A program made the position numbers and the translations under genes. A stretch of DNA of 40,327 bases from Clostridia bacterium (GTDB lineage Bacteria; Bacillota; Clostridia; Oscillospirales; Acutalibacteraceae): positions 1-40,327 of the forward strand of contig CAAFXS010000002.1 in the NCBI GenBank assembly GCA_900767025.1. The letters are read 5' to 3'. Each line of letters opens with the position of its first letter. Positions within the stretch are counted from its first letter, which is position 1. Of the stretch, positions 1 to 8,856 are shown in pieces. The notes under the pieces are model-generated. The model saw only the letters and a list, made by a program, of their open reading frames with translations, was not told the origin of the DNA and searched no databases.

Positions 1-25
1 CGGCTTGGACATCGAATCCAAGCCG
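1..25. repeat. 9-bp stem hairpin, copy 1 of a 17-nt intergenic repeat
   Basis: Arms at 1-9 and 17-25 (CGGCTTGGA / TCCAAGCCG) pair perfectly around a 7-nt loop. The first 17 nt recur exactly at 34613-34629, where the right arm is missing and IS-like sequence follows. The shape resembles a terminator stem, but the flank that would show a U-run lies outside the window, so function is undecided. Confidence 0.6.
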
Positions 26-37
26 CCTTTAGGCACT

Positions 38-96
38 TTTCGTTTTTTGCTCGGGGGCGGTACCATCGTACAGCTCCCACTCGCAAGAAAACGAAA
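38..96. other. Long imperfect hairpin of unknown function
   Basis: Outer arms 38-50 and 83-96 pair with one bulged base. Within them 53-58 pairs with 73-78 (one G-U pair), and GTAC 60-63 pairs with GTAC 68-71 around a CATC loop. No ORF with a ribosome site crosses it. It may be a structured RNA, part of an intergenic repeat, or the 3' end of a leftward transcript. I do not recognise it. Confidence 0.45.
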
Positions 97-121
97 TTCA
101 GTTCCATTTCTCGAAGTCTTC

Positions 122-163
122 CAGCGTGTAGAAACTTGGTATTTAGCCTTTTTCTACACGCTG
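122..163. other. 13-bp perfect inverted repeat downstream of alr
   Basis: Arms 122-134 and 151-163 (CAGCGTGTAGAAA and its exact complement) flank a 16-nt loop. It abuts the alr terminator at 164-187. Its length and perfection exceed chance for intergenic DNA. It could be a second termination or 3'-stabilising hairpin, or an operator for a gene left of the window. Confidence 0.5.
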
Positions 164-187
164 AAGAGGCTGTGAAAACAGCCTCTT
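164..187. terminator. Rho-independent terminator after alr, probably bidirectional
   Basis: Perfect stem 164-173/178-187 (core GAGGCTGT/ACAGCCTC) with a GAAA tetraloop. It begins 3 nt beyond the alr stop. A closely related stem (GAGGCTGTGA...) occurs at 35671-35705. Confidence 0.7.
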
Positions 188-189
188 TA

Positions 190-1263
190 TTATTTGTATA
201 TTCTCGGTATTCTGGGATTAACCATTAACGGCGATATGTCAACCGTTGCCAAATCGCCCACCTTTACATCACTGCCGGTAACATCCACTGCAGTATGGGA
301 AAGACCGATTTCACCGATAACGCTATACATTCTTCCGTTTATTTTAACATACATCTGCTTTTTGTTAAGATATTTTTTCAACTGGGAAAGGACGGAATGT
401 AAATCGGCAATTTCGTTTTCCTTTGTCAAACCAAAGCCGTCATAGTGACCGATAGGCACAATGGCAATTTGCGTTTCTTTTTTGGTTTTGTACTTGCCGT
501 TGTAGCCCACACTGTAGCCCGCAGGAACGGTTTTAAGCTCAATAACCTCTGCCTCAAGTGAGCCAAGCCTGTTTAATTTAATGTTGCTTTTTGTAATCAC
601 TCTGCCGGTAAAGGCCGAGCCGATTCTGACTCTGTCAAGGCAAACACCCTCAACATTCAGCAGTGCAGGGGAGTTGCTTGCGTGGAGCACACCCACATTT
701 TTGCCTGCCTTTTCAATCTGTGCCATGGTGTCCTTAAAAAGCTCAAGCTGTGCTTTTGTCAGCGGTGCGTTTGTAAATGCAGATGAAAAATGAGTGTACG
801 CACCTGTAAAATCAAGATTTTCAAAATCATAGCATTTTATTGCATCCTCAACCTGACTTGGCATAAAGCCGTATCTGCCCATGCCTGTGTCAATTTTAAG
901 GTGGCATCTTGTTTTAACTCCAAGCTCCTTTGACACACGGTCCATAACCTCTGCCGAATTAAGAGAGCCGATGGTGGCAATGCAGCCGTTTTCGGCAATG
1001 ATTTTTGCCTCAGCCTCAATACCTGTTGAGCGCATAACAAGAATATCCTCGCCGTTAAGAACCTCTTTAAGCTCCTTGATATCGTCAACCTCTGTAACAG
1101 CAAAGGCTTTTATTCCGTTATCCTTTAAAACCGTTGCGAATTCTTTAATTCCAAAGCCGTATCCGTTGCCCTTAACAACACCGATAAGCTCAACGCCTGC
1201 TTTTTCCTTGACAAGTCTTATATTTTCTTCAAGCTTTTTTTTGTCAATAACATATCTGCTCAT
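190..1263 (-). CDS. alr: Alanine racemase-family PLP enzyme
   Basis: A 357-residue protein of alanine racemase fold (type III PLP barrel plus C-terminal beta domain), expected to interconvert L- and D-alanine in the cytoplasm for peptidoglycan. Near the N-terminus VVKGNGYGFG matches the PLP-lysine motif usually written VKANAYGHG. GYNGKY followed by IAIVPIGHYDGF corresponds to the region of the catalytic tyrosine, and the C-terminal RIPRIYK is family-typical. The start was set at ATG 1261-1263, preceded by AGG six bases upstream; a longer in-frame version would run into the upstream gene and has no family match there. It starts 4 nt after the femX-like stop, so the two are co-transcribed. The substrate-region motifs are divergent, so serine or another amino acid is possible. 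Confidence 0.85.
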   Translation of the reverse strand: MSRYVIDKKKLEENIRLVKEKAGVELIGVVKGNGYGFGIKEFATVLKDNGIKAFAVTEVDDIKELKEVLNGEDILVMRSTGIEAEAKIIAENGCIATIGSLNSAEVMDRVSKELGVKTRCHLKIDTGMGRYGFMPSQVEDAIKCYDFENLDFTGAYTHFSSAFTNAPLTKAQLELFKDTMAQIEKAGKNVGVLHASNSPALLNVEGVCLDRVRIGSAFTGRVITKSNIKLNRLGSLEAEVIELKTVPAGYSVGYNGKYKTKKETQIAIVPIGHYDGFGLTKENEIADLHSVLSQLKKYLNKKQMYVKINGRMYSVIGEIGLSHTAVDVTGSDVKVGDLATVDISPLMVNPRIPRIYK

Positions 1264-1267
1264 ATAA

Positions 1268-2305
1268 TTACCTGATTTTTTCAAGAACCTTTGTTGCAAG
1301 GTTATACAGTTTATAGACGGGCTTGTTGATAACATAGTCAAACTCGCCCACAAATTCCTTCATATATCCGCCAAAGCCGTGCTTAAATCTCCAAAGTCCG
1401 TAGTGAGGGTTGTCCGGATTTTGGCAGTCACCTGAAATACCGCCGAAATCATAAACCTTACAGCCGCATTCCATACCCCACTGCATCATTGCCCACTGCA
1501 AAGCATAGTTGGGATAAACGTTTCTGTGAGCATTTGAGGAGGCTCCGTACTGATATTTCATAACATTCTGACCCCATTTTATTGCCAGGGTGCCTGCAAT
1601 GGCTTCGCCGTTGTAATAGGCCATATAGAGCCTTGCATCATCGGTCATACAGTCAAGAATTTTTTCAAAATATTCCTTTGGTCTTGTGGAAAAGCCGTCT
1701 CTTTCGCCGGTTTCCGCCATAATTCTTACAAAATCATCAAGTGCTTCCTTGCCGCAGATTTTAACCTCAACACCCTTTTTAGGTGCTTTTCTGATCCTGT
1801 TTCGGTAATCGCTCTTGAAGGTCAGCATCAGCTCATCCTCGCTTAAACCGTTGTAGTCGAAGCAGTACACAAATCTTGGCTGAACATTTTCAAAATCCAT
1901 ACATCCGGGATTAAGCTCCTGAAAGCCCTTTTCAAGCAGATGGTTTTTGAATGCGGTGTTCTGTATAACGATTTCAGGGTCGATTTTAATGCAGTAGGCA
2001 CGGTATTCCTTGCCGATTTCAAGCATACCTTCAAAGAGCTTGTCAAAGGTGTCAAAATCGTCCTCATCGCACACAAAGCCGCGGCAGCAGTACATCAGCG
2101 AGCTTTTGATAACAGGTATTGACCTGATTAAAGCGGCGGCGGCGCCTTTGATTTCACCCTTATCATCCTTCAGCATAATTGCCTCAAATTTCCAGGCGCT
2201 TTTAACCTTTGCCCACTTTGAAGAATGCTGAAACAGTCCCTTGGGGTGACGCTTGATAAACTCCTCATATTCGTTAAGATTTTTTTCGTTTACTCTTTCA
2301 ATCAT
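1268..2305 (-). CDS. FemX/FemAB-type peptidoglycan aminoacyltransferase
   Basis: A 345-residue member of the FemABX family (paired GNAT folds), which uses aminoacyl-tRNA to add amino acids to lipid II or its peptide stem at the inner face of the membrane. Supporting features are the C-terminal block YDFGGISGD...HYGLWRFKHGFGG, typical of FemX/VanK proteins, the central FKSDYRNRIRKA helix and a family-typical length. There are no membrane segments. Start ATG 2303-2305 has GGAG 10 nt upstream and a good promoter at 2350-2378. The next gene is an alanine racemase, so the pair probably supplies and installs residues in the stem or cross-bridge. The amino acid transferred cannot be read from sequence. 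Confidence 0.85.
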   Translation of the reverse strand: MIERVNEKNLNEYEEFIKRHPKGLFQHSSKWAKVKSAWKFEAIMLKDDKGEIKGAAAALIRSIPVIKSSLMYCCRGFVCDEDDFDTFDKLFEGMLEIGKEYRAYCIKIDPEIVIQNTAFKNHLLEKGFQELNPGCMDFENVQPRFVYCFDYNGLSEDELMLTFKSDYRNRIRKAPKKGVEVKICGKEALDDFVRIMAETGERDGFSTRPKEYFEKILDCMTDDARLYMAYYNGEAIAGTLAIKWGQNVMKYQYGASSNAHRNVYPNYALQWAMMQWGMECGCKVYDFGGISGDCQNPDNPHYGLWRFKHGFGGYMKEFVGEFDYVINKPVYKLYNLATKVLEKIR

Positions 2306-2349
2306 AGCAATATAACTCCGTAAAACAGATTGTGTATTTCTATTAGATT

Positions 2350-2378
2350 ATTATAACAAATTTCAGACCTTTTGTCCA
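2350..2378 (-). promoter_or_regulatory. Sigma-A-type promoter for the femX-alr operon
   Basis: On the minus strand, -35 TGGACA (2373-2378) and a perfect -10 TATAAT (2350-2355) are separated by exactly 17 bp, about 45 bp upstream of the start codon. Confidence 0.65.
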
Positions 2379-2380
2379 TA

Positions 2381-2412
2381 TTGACTTTTTATGGTAATTA
2401 GTATACTATAAT
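2381..2412 (+). promoter_or_regulatory. Probable promoter for lacZ
   Basis: TTGACT at 2381-2386 is followed by TATACT (2402-2407, 15-bp spacer) and an overlapping TATAAT (2407-2412, 20-bp spacer). The correct -10 is ambiguous. Ribosome site AAGGGG lies at 2433-2438, just before ATG 2446. Confidence 0.5.
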
Positions 2413-2445
2413 TGTAATAAAATATAAGTTATAAGGGGTATTTTT

Positions 2446-5400
2446 ATGAGCAAATTTCGTTGGGAGGACCCATATGTTTTCAAGATAAATAAGGAAGACG
2501 GCCACGCAATAATGATGCCGTTTGACTGCGAGGAGGACGCCCTGTCAGGCGAGGAAAGCAGGTATAAGCAGTCCCTTAACGGTCAGTGGAAATTTTACTG
2601 GCAGAGAGGACTTGACAATCAGCCACAGGGCTTTGAGGCAAATTCCTTTGACGATTCGGCATGGGATGAAATTAAGGTTCCGTCTGTTTGGCAGACGGAG
2701 GGTTATTCCGTGCCGTATTATTACGCCAGCACCTTCCCTAAGGCTTTCACCAGGAACAGGGCAAGAATTCCTTCAATCAATCATAAAATGCAGGAAATCG
2801 GCTTTTACAGAAAAACCTTTGAGCTTAACAAGGAGCTGGAGGATAGGGAGATTTTCCTCCATTTCGGTGCGGCAAAGGCTGCTCTTGAGCTTTATGTTAA
2901 CGGCGAGTTTGCAGGCTATTCACAGGGCTCAATGACTCCTCACGAGTTTAATGTGACAAAGCTTTTGCACAAGGGCGAAAACACCGTTGCCGTTAAGCTT
3001 TACAGGTATTGCGACGGCTCGTATCTTGAGGACCAGGATATGTGGTGGCTTTGCGGTATTTACCGTGATGTTTACCTTTTCGGCGAAAGCAAGGTTTGCC
3101 TGCGTGATTTTTACATAAAGACTGATTTTGATGTTGATTTCAAGGACTCCGATTTAAGCCTTGATATGTTTGTGAAGAATTATGATGGCAGTAAGGGTAA
3201 TTTAACTGCCAAGGCAAAGCTTATTTCCGATACCGGCAGAGAAATTGAAATCGGTGAAAAATCAGTTAAGCTCTCCGGCAAGGATGAAAAAATCAGCCTT
3301 TCACAAACAATAAAGGCACCTAAAAAATGGTCTGCCGAGCATCCTAATCTCTACACTCTTGTTATGACTGTTATCCTTAACGGTGAGGTTGTTGCGGTAA
3401 AAACCTATCAGACAGGCTTCAAAAAGGTTGAAATCAAGGGTGAAAAGATTTATTTCAACGGTATGCCCCTTATGGTCAGAGGCGTTAACAGACACGATTT
3501 TGACGCCGATACCGGATGGGCTGTTCCCAAGGAGGATTATACAATCGACCTTGATATTATGAAACAGAATAATATCAATGCAATTCGTACCTCTCACTAT
3601 CCGGATGACCCGTATTTTTACGAAATGTGCAACAAATACGGCTTTTATGTTATGGACGAATGTGATTTGGAAAGCCACGGCGTAAGGCGTAAGGGCGTTC
3701 CCGGCTCCAATCCTATGTGGACAGGTCAGGCTGTTGATAAGATGGAGAGAATGGTTCTGCGTGACCGTAACAACCCTTGTATTTTTATGTGGTCACTGGG
3801 CAACGAGGCAGGCGACGGCGATAACTTTATGAAAATGAAGCAGGCTGCACTTGCTCTTGACGATACCCGTCAGTTCCACTACGAGGGCGACTTTGATTTG
3901 ACAAAGAGTGATGTTATTTCTCGTATGTATCCTGTTGCTGATACTATGGAAAAGCTTGGCAACAAGCAGGAAATCAAGATTTCACTTTATGACAATATCG
4001 CAAATCAGCTTGCGGCAGACGCAAAGCCCATTAAGCCCGAAATGTACGAGGGCAAGCCGGTGCTCCTTTGCGAGTATGCTCACTCTATGGAAAATTCTCT
4101 GGGTAATTTCCAGGAGTATATTGACGACTTTGAAAAGTACGACAATATGTGCGGCGGATTTATTTGGGACTTTGTTGACCAGGCGCTTCATGTTAAGGAC
4201 GAAAACGGTAACGACAATTACTTATACGGTACTGATTTTGAGGGCAAGGAGCCTAAAAATATTATTGATATCCCTAACACCACTGCAATGTCAGGCTCAA
4301 ATGTTTATTTCTGTGCCAACGGTATTATAGGTGCGGACCGTAAGCCTCACCCGCAGATTGCACAGGTTAAGAAGGGCTATCAGGAAATTAAAACCGAGGA
4401 GTTTGACCTTAAAATCGGTAAATTCAAGGTTAAAAACAAATTCCTGTTCACCGACATTTCAGCCTACAGATGCAAGTGGGAGCTTAAGGCAGAGGGCGAG
4501 CTTATCGACAGCGGCGAGCTTGACAAAATTGAGTGCGAGCCTTTGTCGGAAACCTTTATTACCATTCCTTATTCCTATGACAGTATACCTAAGGATAAGG
4601 AAGTTATACTGACAATAGGATTTTTCACAAAGAAAAAGACCTTGGGTCTTAAATCAAATTATGAAATTGCCTGGGACCAGTTTATTATTAACGAAATGCC
4701 GCAGCCTATCGAACCAAAGGTTCAGGGTGATTTGGATTTCACCGTTAAGGGTAACAGGGTCACTGCTAATAATGACAGGGTTAAGGTTGTTGTTGACAAT
4801 GGCAAAATTGTCAGCTATGAGCTTGAGGGCAGGGAAATGCTCCTTGCACCTATTATGCCAAATTATTTCAGAGCCTTGACCGATAATGATATCGACTTTT
4901 TGAACTTTACTCCTATGTTTGCCAAGTTCCATCCGTTCTATAAGTGGCAGAGGGCAACAAAGCATACAAAGGCAGTTAAAACCGAGGCAAAGGCAGGAGC
5001 CGACAACAGTGTTGAAATTCATATTGCCTTCAGCACCTCGGGACTGAAAAATTCTGTCGCAACATATAAAATCTATCCCGACGGAAAGCTTTATATTTAT
5101 CACAGTGCAGTGCCCACATCTAATATGATTAGGTTCGGTTATCAGATGACCTTACCTGCCGATATGGAATATGTTACATATTACGGCAGAGGTCCTGTGC
5201 CTACATACTGCGACAGGAAAACAGGTGCAAAGATTGATAAGTACACCTCAACCGTAACTGATTTGGAATACAGGTATATGCGTCCTCAGGAGTCGTCCAA
5301 CAGAACGGATATGCGTTATATGACCATTACCGATAAAAAGGGAAAGGGCTTGAAGATTACATCTTATTTCAGTGACCCGCTTAATTTCTCTGCTTATCAC

Positions 5401-5595
5401 TACACTACCGACGGTCTTGAAAAGGCAACCCATATTAACGATATCCCTTATGAAAATATCACAACCCTGAATATTGACCATATGCAGTGCGGCGTAGGCG
5501 GTGACCTGCCGGGTCAGGCATTTGTCCGCGAGCCGTATTTAATGAAAAAAGGAGTGAAGCAGGCATATTCTTTTGTTATTGAGCCTGTGAAGTAA
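2446..5595 (+). CDS. lacZ: Beta-galactosidase, glycoside hydrolase family 2
   Basis: A 1049-residue LacZ-type enzyme that hydrolyses terminal beta-galactosides such as lactose. Length and domain order match E. coli LacZ: jelly-roll sugar-binding domain, immunoglobulin-like domain, TIM barrel starting near VRGVNRHDFD, a second immunoglobulin-like domain and a large C-terminal beta domain. The acid/base residue is E454 in LGNEAGDG and the nucleophile E543 in CEYAHSMENSLGN; IRTSHYPDD and GGFIWDFVDQAL are also conserved. There is no signal peptide, so it acts in the cytoplasm on imported sugar. The start has a strong AAGGGG ribosome site. comEC begins 7 nt downstream with no good ribosome site of its own, so lacZ transcription probably runs into it. 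No lac-type regulator or permease is adjacent. Confidence 0.95.
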   Translation: MSKFRWEDPYVFKINKEDGHAIMMPFDCEEDALSGEESRYKQSLNGQWKFYWQRGLDNQPQGFEANSFDDSAWDEIKVPSVWQTEGYSVPYYYASTFPKAFTRNRARIPSINHKMQEIGFYRKTFELNKELEDREIFLHFGAAKAALELYVNGEFAGYSQGSMTPHEFNVTKLLHKGENTVAVKLYRYCDGSYLEDQDMWWLCGIYRDVYLFGESKVCLRDFYIKTDFDVDFKDSDLSLDMFVKNYDGSKGNLTAKAKLISDTGREIEIGEKSVKLSGKDEKISLSQTIKAPKKWSAEHPNLYTLVMTVILNGEVVAVKTYQTGFKKVEIKGEKIYFNGMPLMVRGVNRHDFDADTGWAVPKEDYTIDLDIMKQNNINAIRTSHYPDDPYFYEMCNKYGFYVMDECDLESHGVRRKGVPGSNPMWTGQAVDKMERMVLRDRNNPCIFMWSLGNEAGDGDNFMKMKQAALALDDTRQFHYEGDFDLTKSDVISRMYPVADTMEKLGNKQEIKISLYDNIANQLAADAKPIKPEMYEGKPVLLCEYAHSMENSLGNFQEYIDDFEKYDNMCGGFIWDFVDQALHVKDENGNDNYLYGTDFEGKEPKNIIDIPNTTAMSGSNVYFCANGIIGADRKPHPQIAQVKKGYQEIKTEEFDLKIGKFKVKNKFLFTDISAYRCKWELKAEGELIDSGELDKIECEPLSETFITIPYSYDSIPKDKEVILTIGFFTKKKTLGLKSNYEIAWDQFIINEMPQPIEPKVQGDLDFTVKGNRVTANNDRVKVVVDNGKIVSYELEGREMLLAPIMPNYFRALTDNDIDFLNFTPMFAKFHPFYKWQRATKHTKAVKTEAKAGADNSVEIHIAFSTSGLKNSVATYKIYPDGKLYIYHSAVPTSNMIRFGYQMTLPADMEYVTYYGRGPVPTYCDRKTGAKIDKYTSTVTDLEYRYMRPQESSNRTDMRYMTITDKKGKGLKITSYFSDPLNFSAYHYTTDGLEKATHINDIPYENITTLNIDHMQCGVGGDLPGQAFVREPYLMKKGVKQAYSFVIEPVK

Positions 5596-5602
5596 GTAGA
5601 GA

Positions 5603-7123
5603 ATGAAAAGAGTTTTTGCTTTTATCGGTTTTACCTGCGCAATTACTCTGATATTTCTCAATATCATCCCTTTTAAATACAGTAAATTTATATTTTTGTC
5701 AGCGGTGATACTGCTTGTGCTGTCACTGCTGACAAAGAGCACAAGACAGGCAAAGGTTCTTCCCGTAGTTGCGGGCAGTGTGGCTTTTGCCTGCTTTGTT
5801 TTTATGCTATTTACCGCTAATTCCGTTCTTCCTGCCAAGGAGCTTGACGGCAAGGTTAGCGATGTTAAATTTCAGATTACCGATATCGGTGAAAAAAGCG
5901 AGACCCTGAACAAGTATATCTATACAGTAAAGACCTTGAGCATTGACTCTCGGGACAGTGTTCAAAATGTTAAGCTGAAGCTTTACAGCAACAATGAAAT
6001 TAACGCAGACGCTTATGATATTGTGTCTGCAAAGGTCAGCTTTTTTAATCCCGGTGACAATGCTTTTGAGCTTTACGGCATTTACAGCGACGGAATTTAT
6101 ATTAACGGTGAACTGGTTGACTGTAAAGAGGTCAGCGAGCCTGAAAGCAAGCCGCTGAACTATTATTTTGTCAGTATGCGAAAATATATAAATTCGTTAA
6201 TGCTTGAAAGCTTTGAGCCTGATACCGCAGGGCTTGCCATCGGCTTTATCACAGGCAGTAAGGTATATTTGTCCCGTGAGGTGCAAGAGGACTTTCGTAT
6301 TTGCGGACTGAATCATTTTTTGGCGGTTTCGGGCTTTCATATTTCTCTGGTATGCCTGGGGCTTTACACAATATTAAAGCTGATGAAGGTGTCACCCGCC
6401 GTTAATACTGTTCTGTCGCTTATGACCGTGTTACTGTACTGCGGTGTTGCCAACTATTCCAAATCAGCCGTCAGAGCAGGGATAATGCTTGGGGTTTTGC
6501 TGGTGTCAAAGCTGTTTAATCAAAAAGGAGATACTCTTAATTCCCTGGGCTTTGCGGTGTTTGTAATTTGCCTTAATCCCTTTGCCGTAACCGATGTGGG
6601 TGCAGTTTTAACGGTTTGTGCAATGCTTGGTATAACGGTTCTCTATCCTGCGGTCAGGAAAGAGGTTAAGATTAAAAATAGGTTTTTTAAAAGGTGCTTT
6701 AACTATTTTGCATTTTCCGTTTGTATACTTTTGGCACTGATGCCTGCAATGTATCTGTTTTTCAAAAATATCAGCGTAGGAGGAGTGTTCCTTAACATAA
6801 TCATTGAACCTATGATTTCCGCACTGATAATCGCCTCAATTATTTTCTGTATGTTTTCCAGGATTACGCCTGTTGCCTGTGTGTCAGGCGGTATTGTCAG
6901 CATTCTCGGCAGTGGGGTGATTAAGATTGTTTCATTTTTTGCGGAGCATTTTTCCTTTGTATTCCGTGACTTATCGTCAGAGGTTTACGGCGTGGCAATA
7001 GCCGCGGTTTTCGTATTTGCAGGATTGAGTATGTTGATAAAGAAAAAAGTAGAGGTTAAGGAAATTTCTGTTTTCATTGCGGTTGTTATTGCTCTGTCGG
7101 CAGTGCTGTCGCATATGGGATAA
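5603..7123 (+). CDS. comEC: ComEC/Rec2-family membrane protein lacking the nuclease-like domain
   Basis: A 506-residue polytopic membrane protein. Three hydrophobic segments near the N-terminus (residues 1-75) precede a soluble DUF4131-like region (about 80-190). The Competence core then begins with TAGLAIGFITGSK and GLNHFLAVSGFHISLV, followed by about eight more membrane segments. Full ComEC proteins are usually 700-800 residues and end in a metallo-beta-lactamase domain; this one stops at the membrane core. In transformable bacteria ComEC is the DNA uptake channel, but many Clostridia keep it without other competence genes. Adjacency to holA is typical in Firmicutes and supports the identification. 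The ribosome site is weak, suggesting coupling to lacZ. Confidence 0.85.
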   Translation: MKRVFAFIGFTCAITLIFLNIIPFKYSKFIFLSAVILLVLSLLTKSTRQAKVLPVVAGSVAFACFVFMLFTANSVLPAKELDGKVSDVKFQITDIGEKSETLNKYIYTVKTLSIDSRDSVQNVKLKLYSNNEINADAYDIVSAKVSFFNPGDNAFELYGIYSDGIYINGELVDCKEVSEPESKPLNYYFVSMRKYINSLMLESFEPDTAGLAIGFITGSKVYLSREVQEDFRICGLNHFLAVSGFHISLVCLGLYTILKLMKVSPAVNTVLSLMTVLLYCGVANYSKSAVRAGIMLGVLLVSKLFNQKGDTLNSLGFAVFVICLNPFAVTDVGAVLTVCAMLGITVLYPAVRKEVKIKNRFFKRCFNYFAFSVCILLALMPAMYLFFKNISVGGVFLNIIIEPMISALIIASIIFCMFSRITPVACVSGGIVSILGSGVIKIVSFFAEHFSFVFRDLSSEVYGVAIAAVFVFAGLSMLIKKKVEVKEISVFIAVVIALSAVLSHMG

Positions 7124-7151
7124 ATAAATACTTTTAAATTGCTTGCGGTTG

Positions 7152-7160
7152 TGCTATAAT
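7152..7160 (+). promoter_or_regulatory. Extended -10 promoter before holA
   Basis: TGCTATAAT (TG-N plus a perfect -10 hexamer) lies about 30 bp before the holA start. No good -35 is seen; TTTTAA at 7132-7137 is the 17-bp-spaced candidate. Confidence 0.5.
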
Positions 7161-7191
7161 GAAAAAGCAGTTTTAAAAAGGAGGGACAGCA

Positions 7192-8238
7192 GTGGCTATA
7201 ATTAACGAAGCAGGCTTAAAGGAGCAAATTAAGAATGAAAGCTATTCAAATGCCTATCTCATTTACGGCGAAGAAAATTATCTTAAAGAGCATTATGTTT
7301 CACTGCTGAAGAAAAAGCTTGTTGACCCTGCCTTTGAGTCCTTTAACCTCCATCAGTTCGACGGCAAGGATGCTTCTCTTGATGATATTATCAAGGATGC
7401 ACAAATGCTGCCAATGATGAGCGAGTATAATTTTGTTTTGGTTCGTGATTACCCCATTGAAAAATCAAAAGCGGATTTAAAGCTATTAAAGGAATTTCTT
7501 GAGGATGTGCCCGAAAGCACGGTTTTTGTGCTTGTTTATGAGGCAATTACGCCTGACCCTAAAAGTGCAGGCTTTAAAAATCTAATGTCTTATTTCGACA
7601 AGGCAGGCTCTGTTGTTAATCTTGAAAAAAGGTCCGAGGCGGAGGTGGCGAAGCTCCTGTCCTCCGGGGCGAAAAAACGAGGCTCAAGCCTTGATATTAA
7701 CAATGCAAAATACCTGATTTCCGTTTCGGGAAATGATATGAAAAATCTGCTAAACGAGCTTGATAAGCTTTCGTATTTCGCCAAAGGGGGAGAAATCACC
7801 CGTGAAATTATCGACAATATGGCAACAAAATGCCTTCAGGCAAGGGTGTACGATTTGTCAAAGGCAGTGGTTGCAGGTAATTTCGATTCGGCGTACAGTG
7901 TGCTGGACACTCTGTTTTCAATGAAGGAGGACCCTATCCTTATAACCTCCGTTATCAGCGGTGTGTATGTGGATATGTACCGTGTGAAATGCGCCAAAAT
8001 TGCAGGCTTTGCATATGACGATGTGGCATCATGCTTTAACTATAAGGGCAGGGAATTTGCACTTAGGAACGCTGCCAGGGATTGTGCAGGGCTTTCTCAA
8101 AATCAACTCAGGAAATCTCTTGACGCCATTGCCGACACCGACCTAAAGCTTAAAAGCACTGCAACGGATAAAAAGCTTTTGATTGAGGAGCTTATCGTTA
8201 AGCTTGTGCTGATTGCAAAGGAGAGTGCCAATGCTTAA
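7192..8238 (+). CDS. holA: DNA polymerase III subunit delta (clamp loader)
   Basis: A 348-residue HolA protein, the delta subunit that opens the beta sliding clamp within the clamp-loader complex. The N-terminal AAA-like segment NAYLIYGEENYLKEHYV and the helical C-terminal collar domain (RVYDLSKAVVAGN... onward) are characteristic, and the length is normal. It starts at GTG 7192 preceded by a strong AGGAGG. The comEC neighbour upstream is conserved in Firmicutes. Its last codons overlap the rnmV start by 8 nt, so the two genes are translationally coupled. Confidence 0.92.
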   Translation: MAIINEAGLKEQIKNESYSNAYLIYGEENYLKEHYVSLLKKKLVDPAFESFNLHQFDGKDASLDDIIKDAQMLPMMSEYNFVLVRDYPIEKSKADLKLLKEFLEDVPESTVFVLVYEAITPDPKSAGFKNLMSYFDKAGSVVNLEKRSEAEVAKLLSSGAKKRGSSLDINNAKYLISVSGNDMKNLLNELDKLSYFAKGGEITREIIDNMATKCLQARVYDLSKAVVAGNFDSAYSVLDTLFSMKEDPILITSVISGVYVDMYRVKCAKIAGFAYDDVASCFNYKGREFALRNAARDCAGLSQNQLRKSLDAIADTDLKLKSTATDKKLLIEELIVKLVLIAKESANA

Positions 8239-8809
8239 AATCAGTGAGGCTGTTATCGTTGAGGGCAGATATGACAAAATTAAGCTAAGCAATATTCTTG
8301 ACACCCTTATTATCGAAACCAACGGCTTTGGGATATATAAGGACAGGGAAAAGCTTGCTTTTATCAAAAAGCTTGCCGAGGAGAGAGGGATAATAGTTTT
8401 AACCGACTCCGACCACAGCGGCTTTCAGATAAGAAATTATATCGCGTCGGGAATACCAAAGGACAGAATAAAGCATATCTATATTCCCGATATTTACGGC
8501 AAGGAAAAGCGCAAGGCTGCACCCTCTAAGGAGGGTAAATTAGGCGTTGAGGGTATGGACTGCGAGTTGCTTAAAAGGCTGTTTGAACAGGCACAGGTTA
8601 AGGTTGAAACCTCGGAAAATCCAAATCCCGTTACAAGCTATGATTTGTTTGATTTGGGATTTTCGGGAGCACCAAATGCAAAGCAAAATAAAAGAAAGCT
8701 CCTTAAAGCATTAAATCTGCCGGAGTTTCTTTCAACAAATTCGCTTTTAAGTTATATCAATTCTTCAATGACAAGGGAAGAATTTTTCAGTCTGGCTGAA
8801 AATTTGTAA
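8231..8809 (+). CDS. rnmV: Ribonuclease M5 (5S rRNA maturation)
   Basis: A 192-residue TOPRIM-domain nuclease that trims 5S rRNA precursor on the ribosome, as in Bacillus. The N-terminal EAVIVEGRYDK gives the TOPRIM glutamate and LTDSDHSG the DxD motif; the C-terminal half matches the short M5 tail. Start ATG 8231 was chosen because AGGAG lies 6 nt upstream and homology begins at MLKISEAVIVEG; it overlaps the holA stop. rnmV usually sits beside ksgA, so the link to holA is less usual. A tRNA gene follows from its own promoter. Confidence 0.88.
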   Translation: MLKISEAVIVEGRYDKIKLSNILDTLIIETNGFGIYKDREKLAFIKKLAEERGIIVLTDSDHSGFQIRNYIASGIPKDRIKHIYIPDIYGKEKRKAAPSKEGKLGVEGMDCELLKRLFEQAQVKVETSENPNPVTSYDLFDLGFSGAPNAKQNKRKLLKALNLPEFLSTNSLLSYINSSMTREEFFSLAENL

Positions 8810-8817
8810 AATAATAC

Positions 8818-8846
8818 TTGATTTACACCGCAATAAATTGTATTAT
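8818..8846 (+). promoter_or_regulatory. Promoter for tRNA-Ala
   Basis: TTGATT (8818-8823) and TATTAT (8841-8846) are spaced by 17 bp, with the tRNA 5' end 11 nt past the -10 box. Confidence 0.6.
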
Positions 8847-8856
8847 TATGTGGTAC

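Noticed and set aside
1264..1353. Thirty-residue N-terminal extension of alanine racemase
   Set aside because: It overlaps the end of the femX-like gene, has no ribosome site, and homology begins at MSRYVIDKK.
5603..7123. Evidence for natural competence
   Set aside because: A single shortened comEC is common in non-competent Clostridia, and no other competence gene is in the window.
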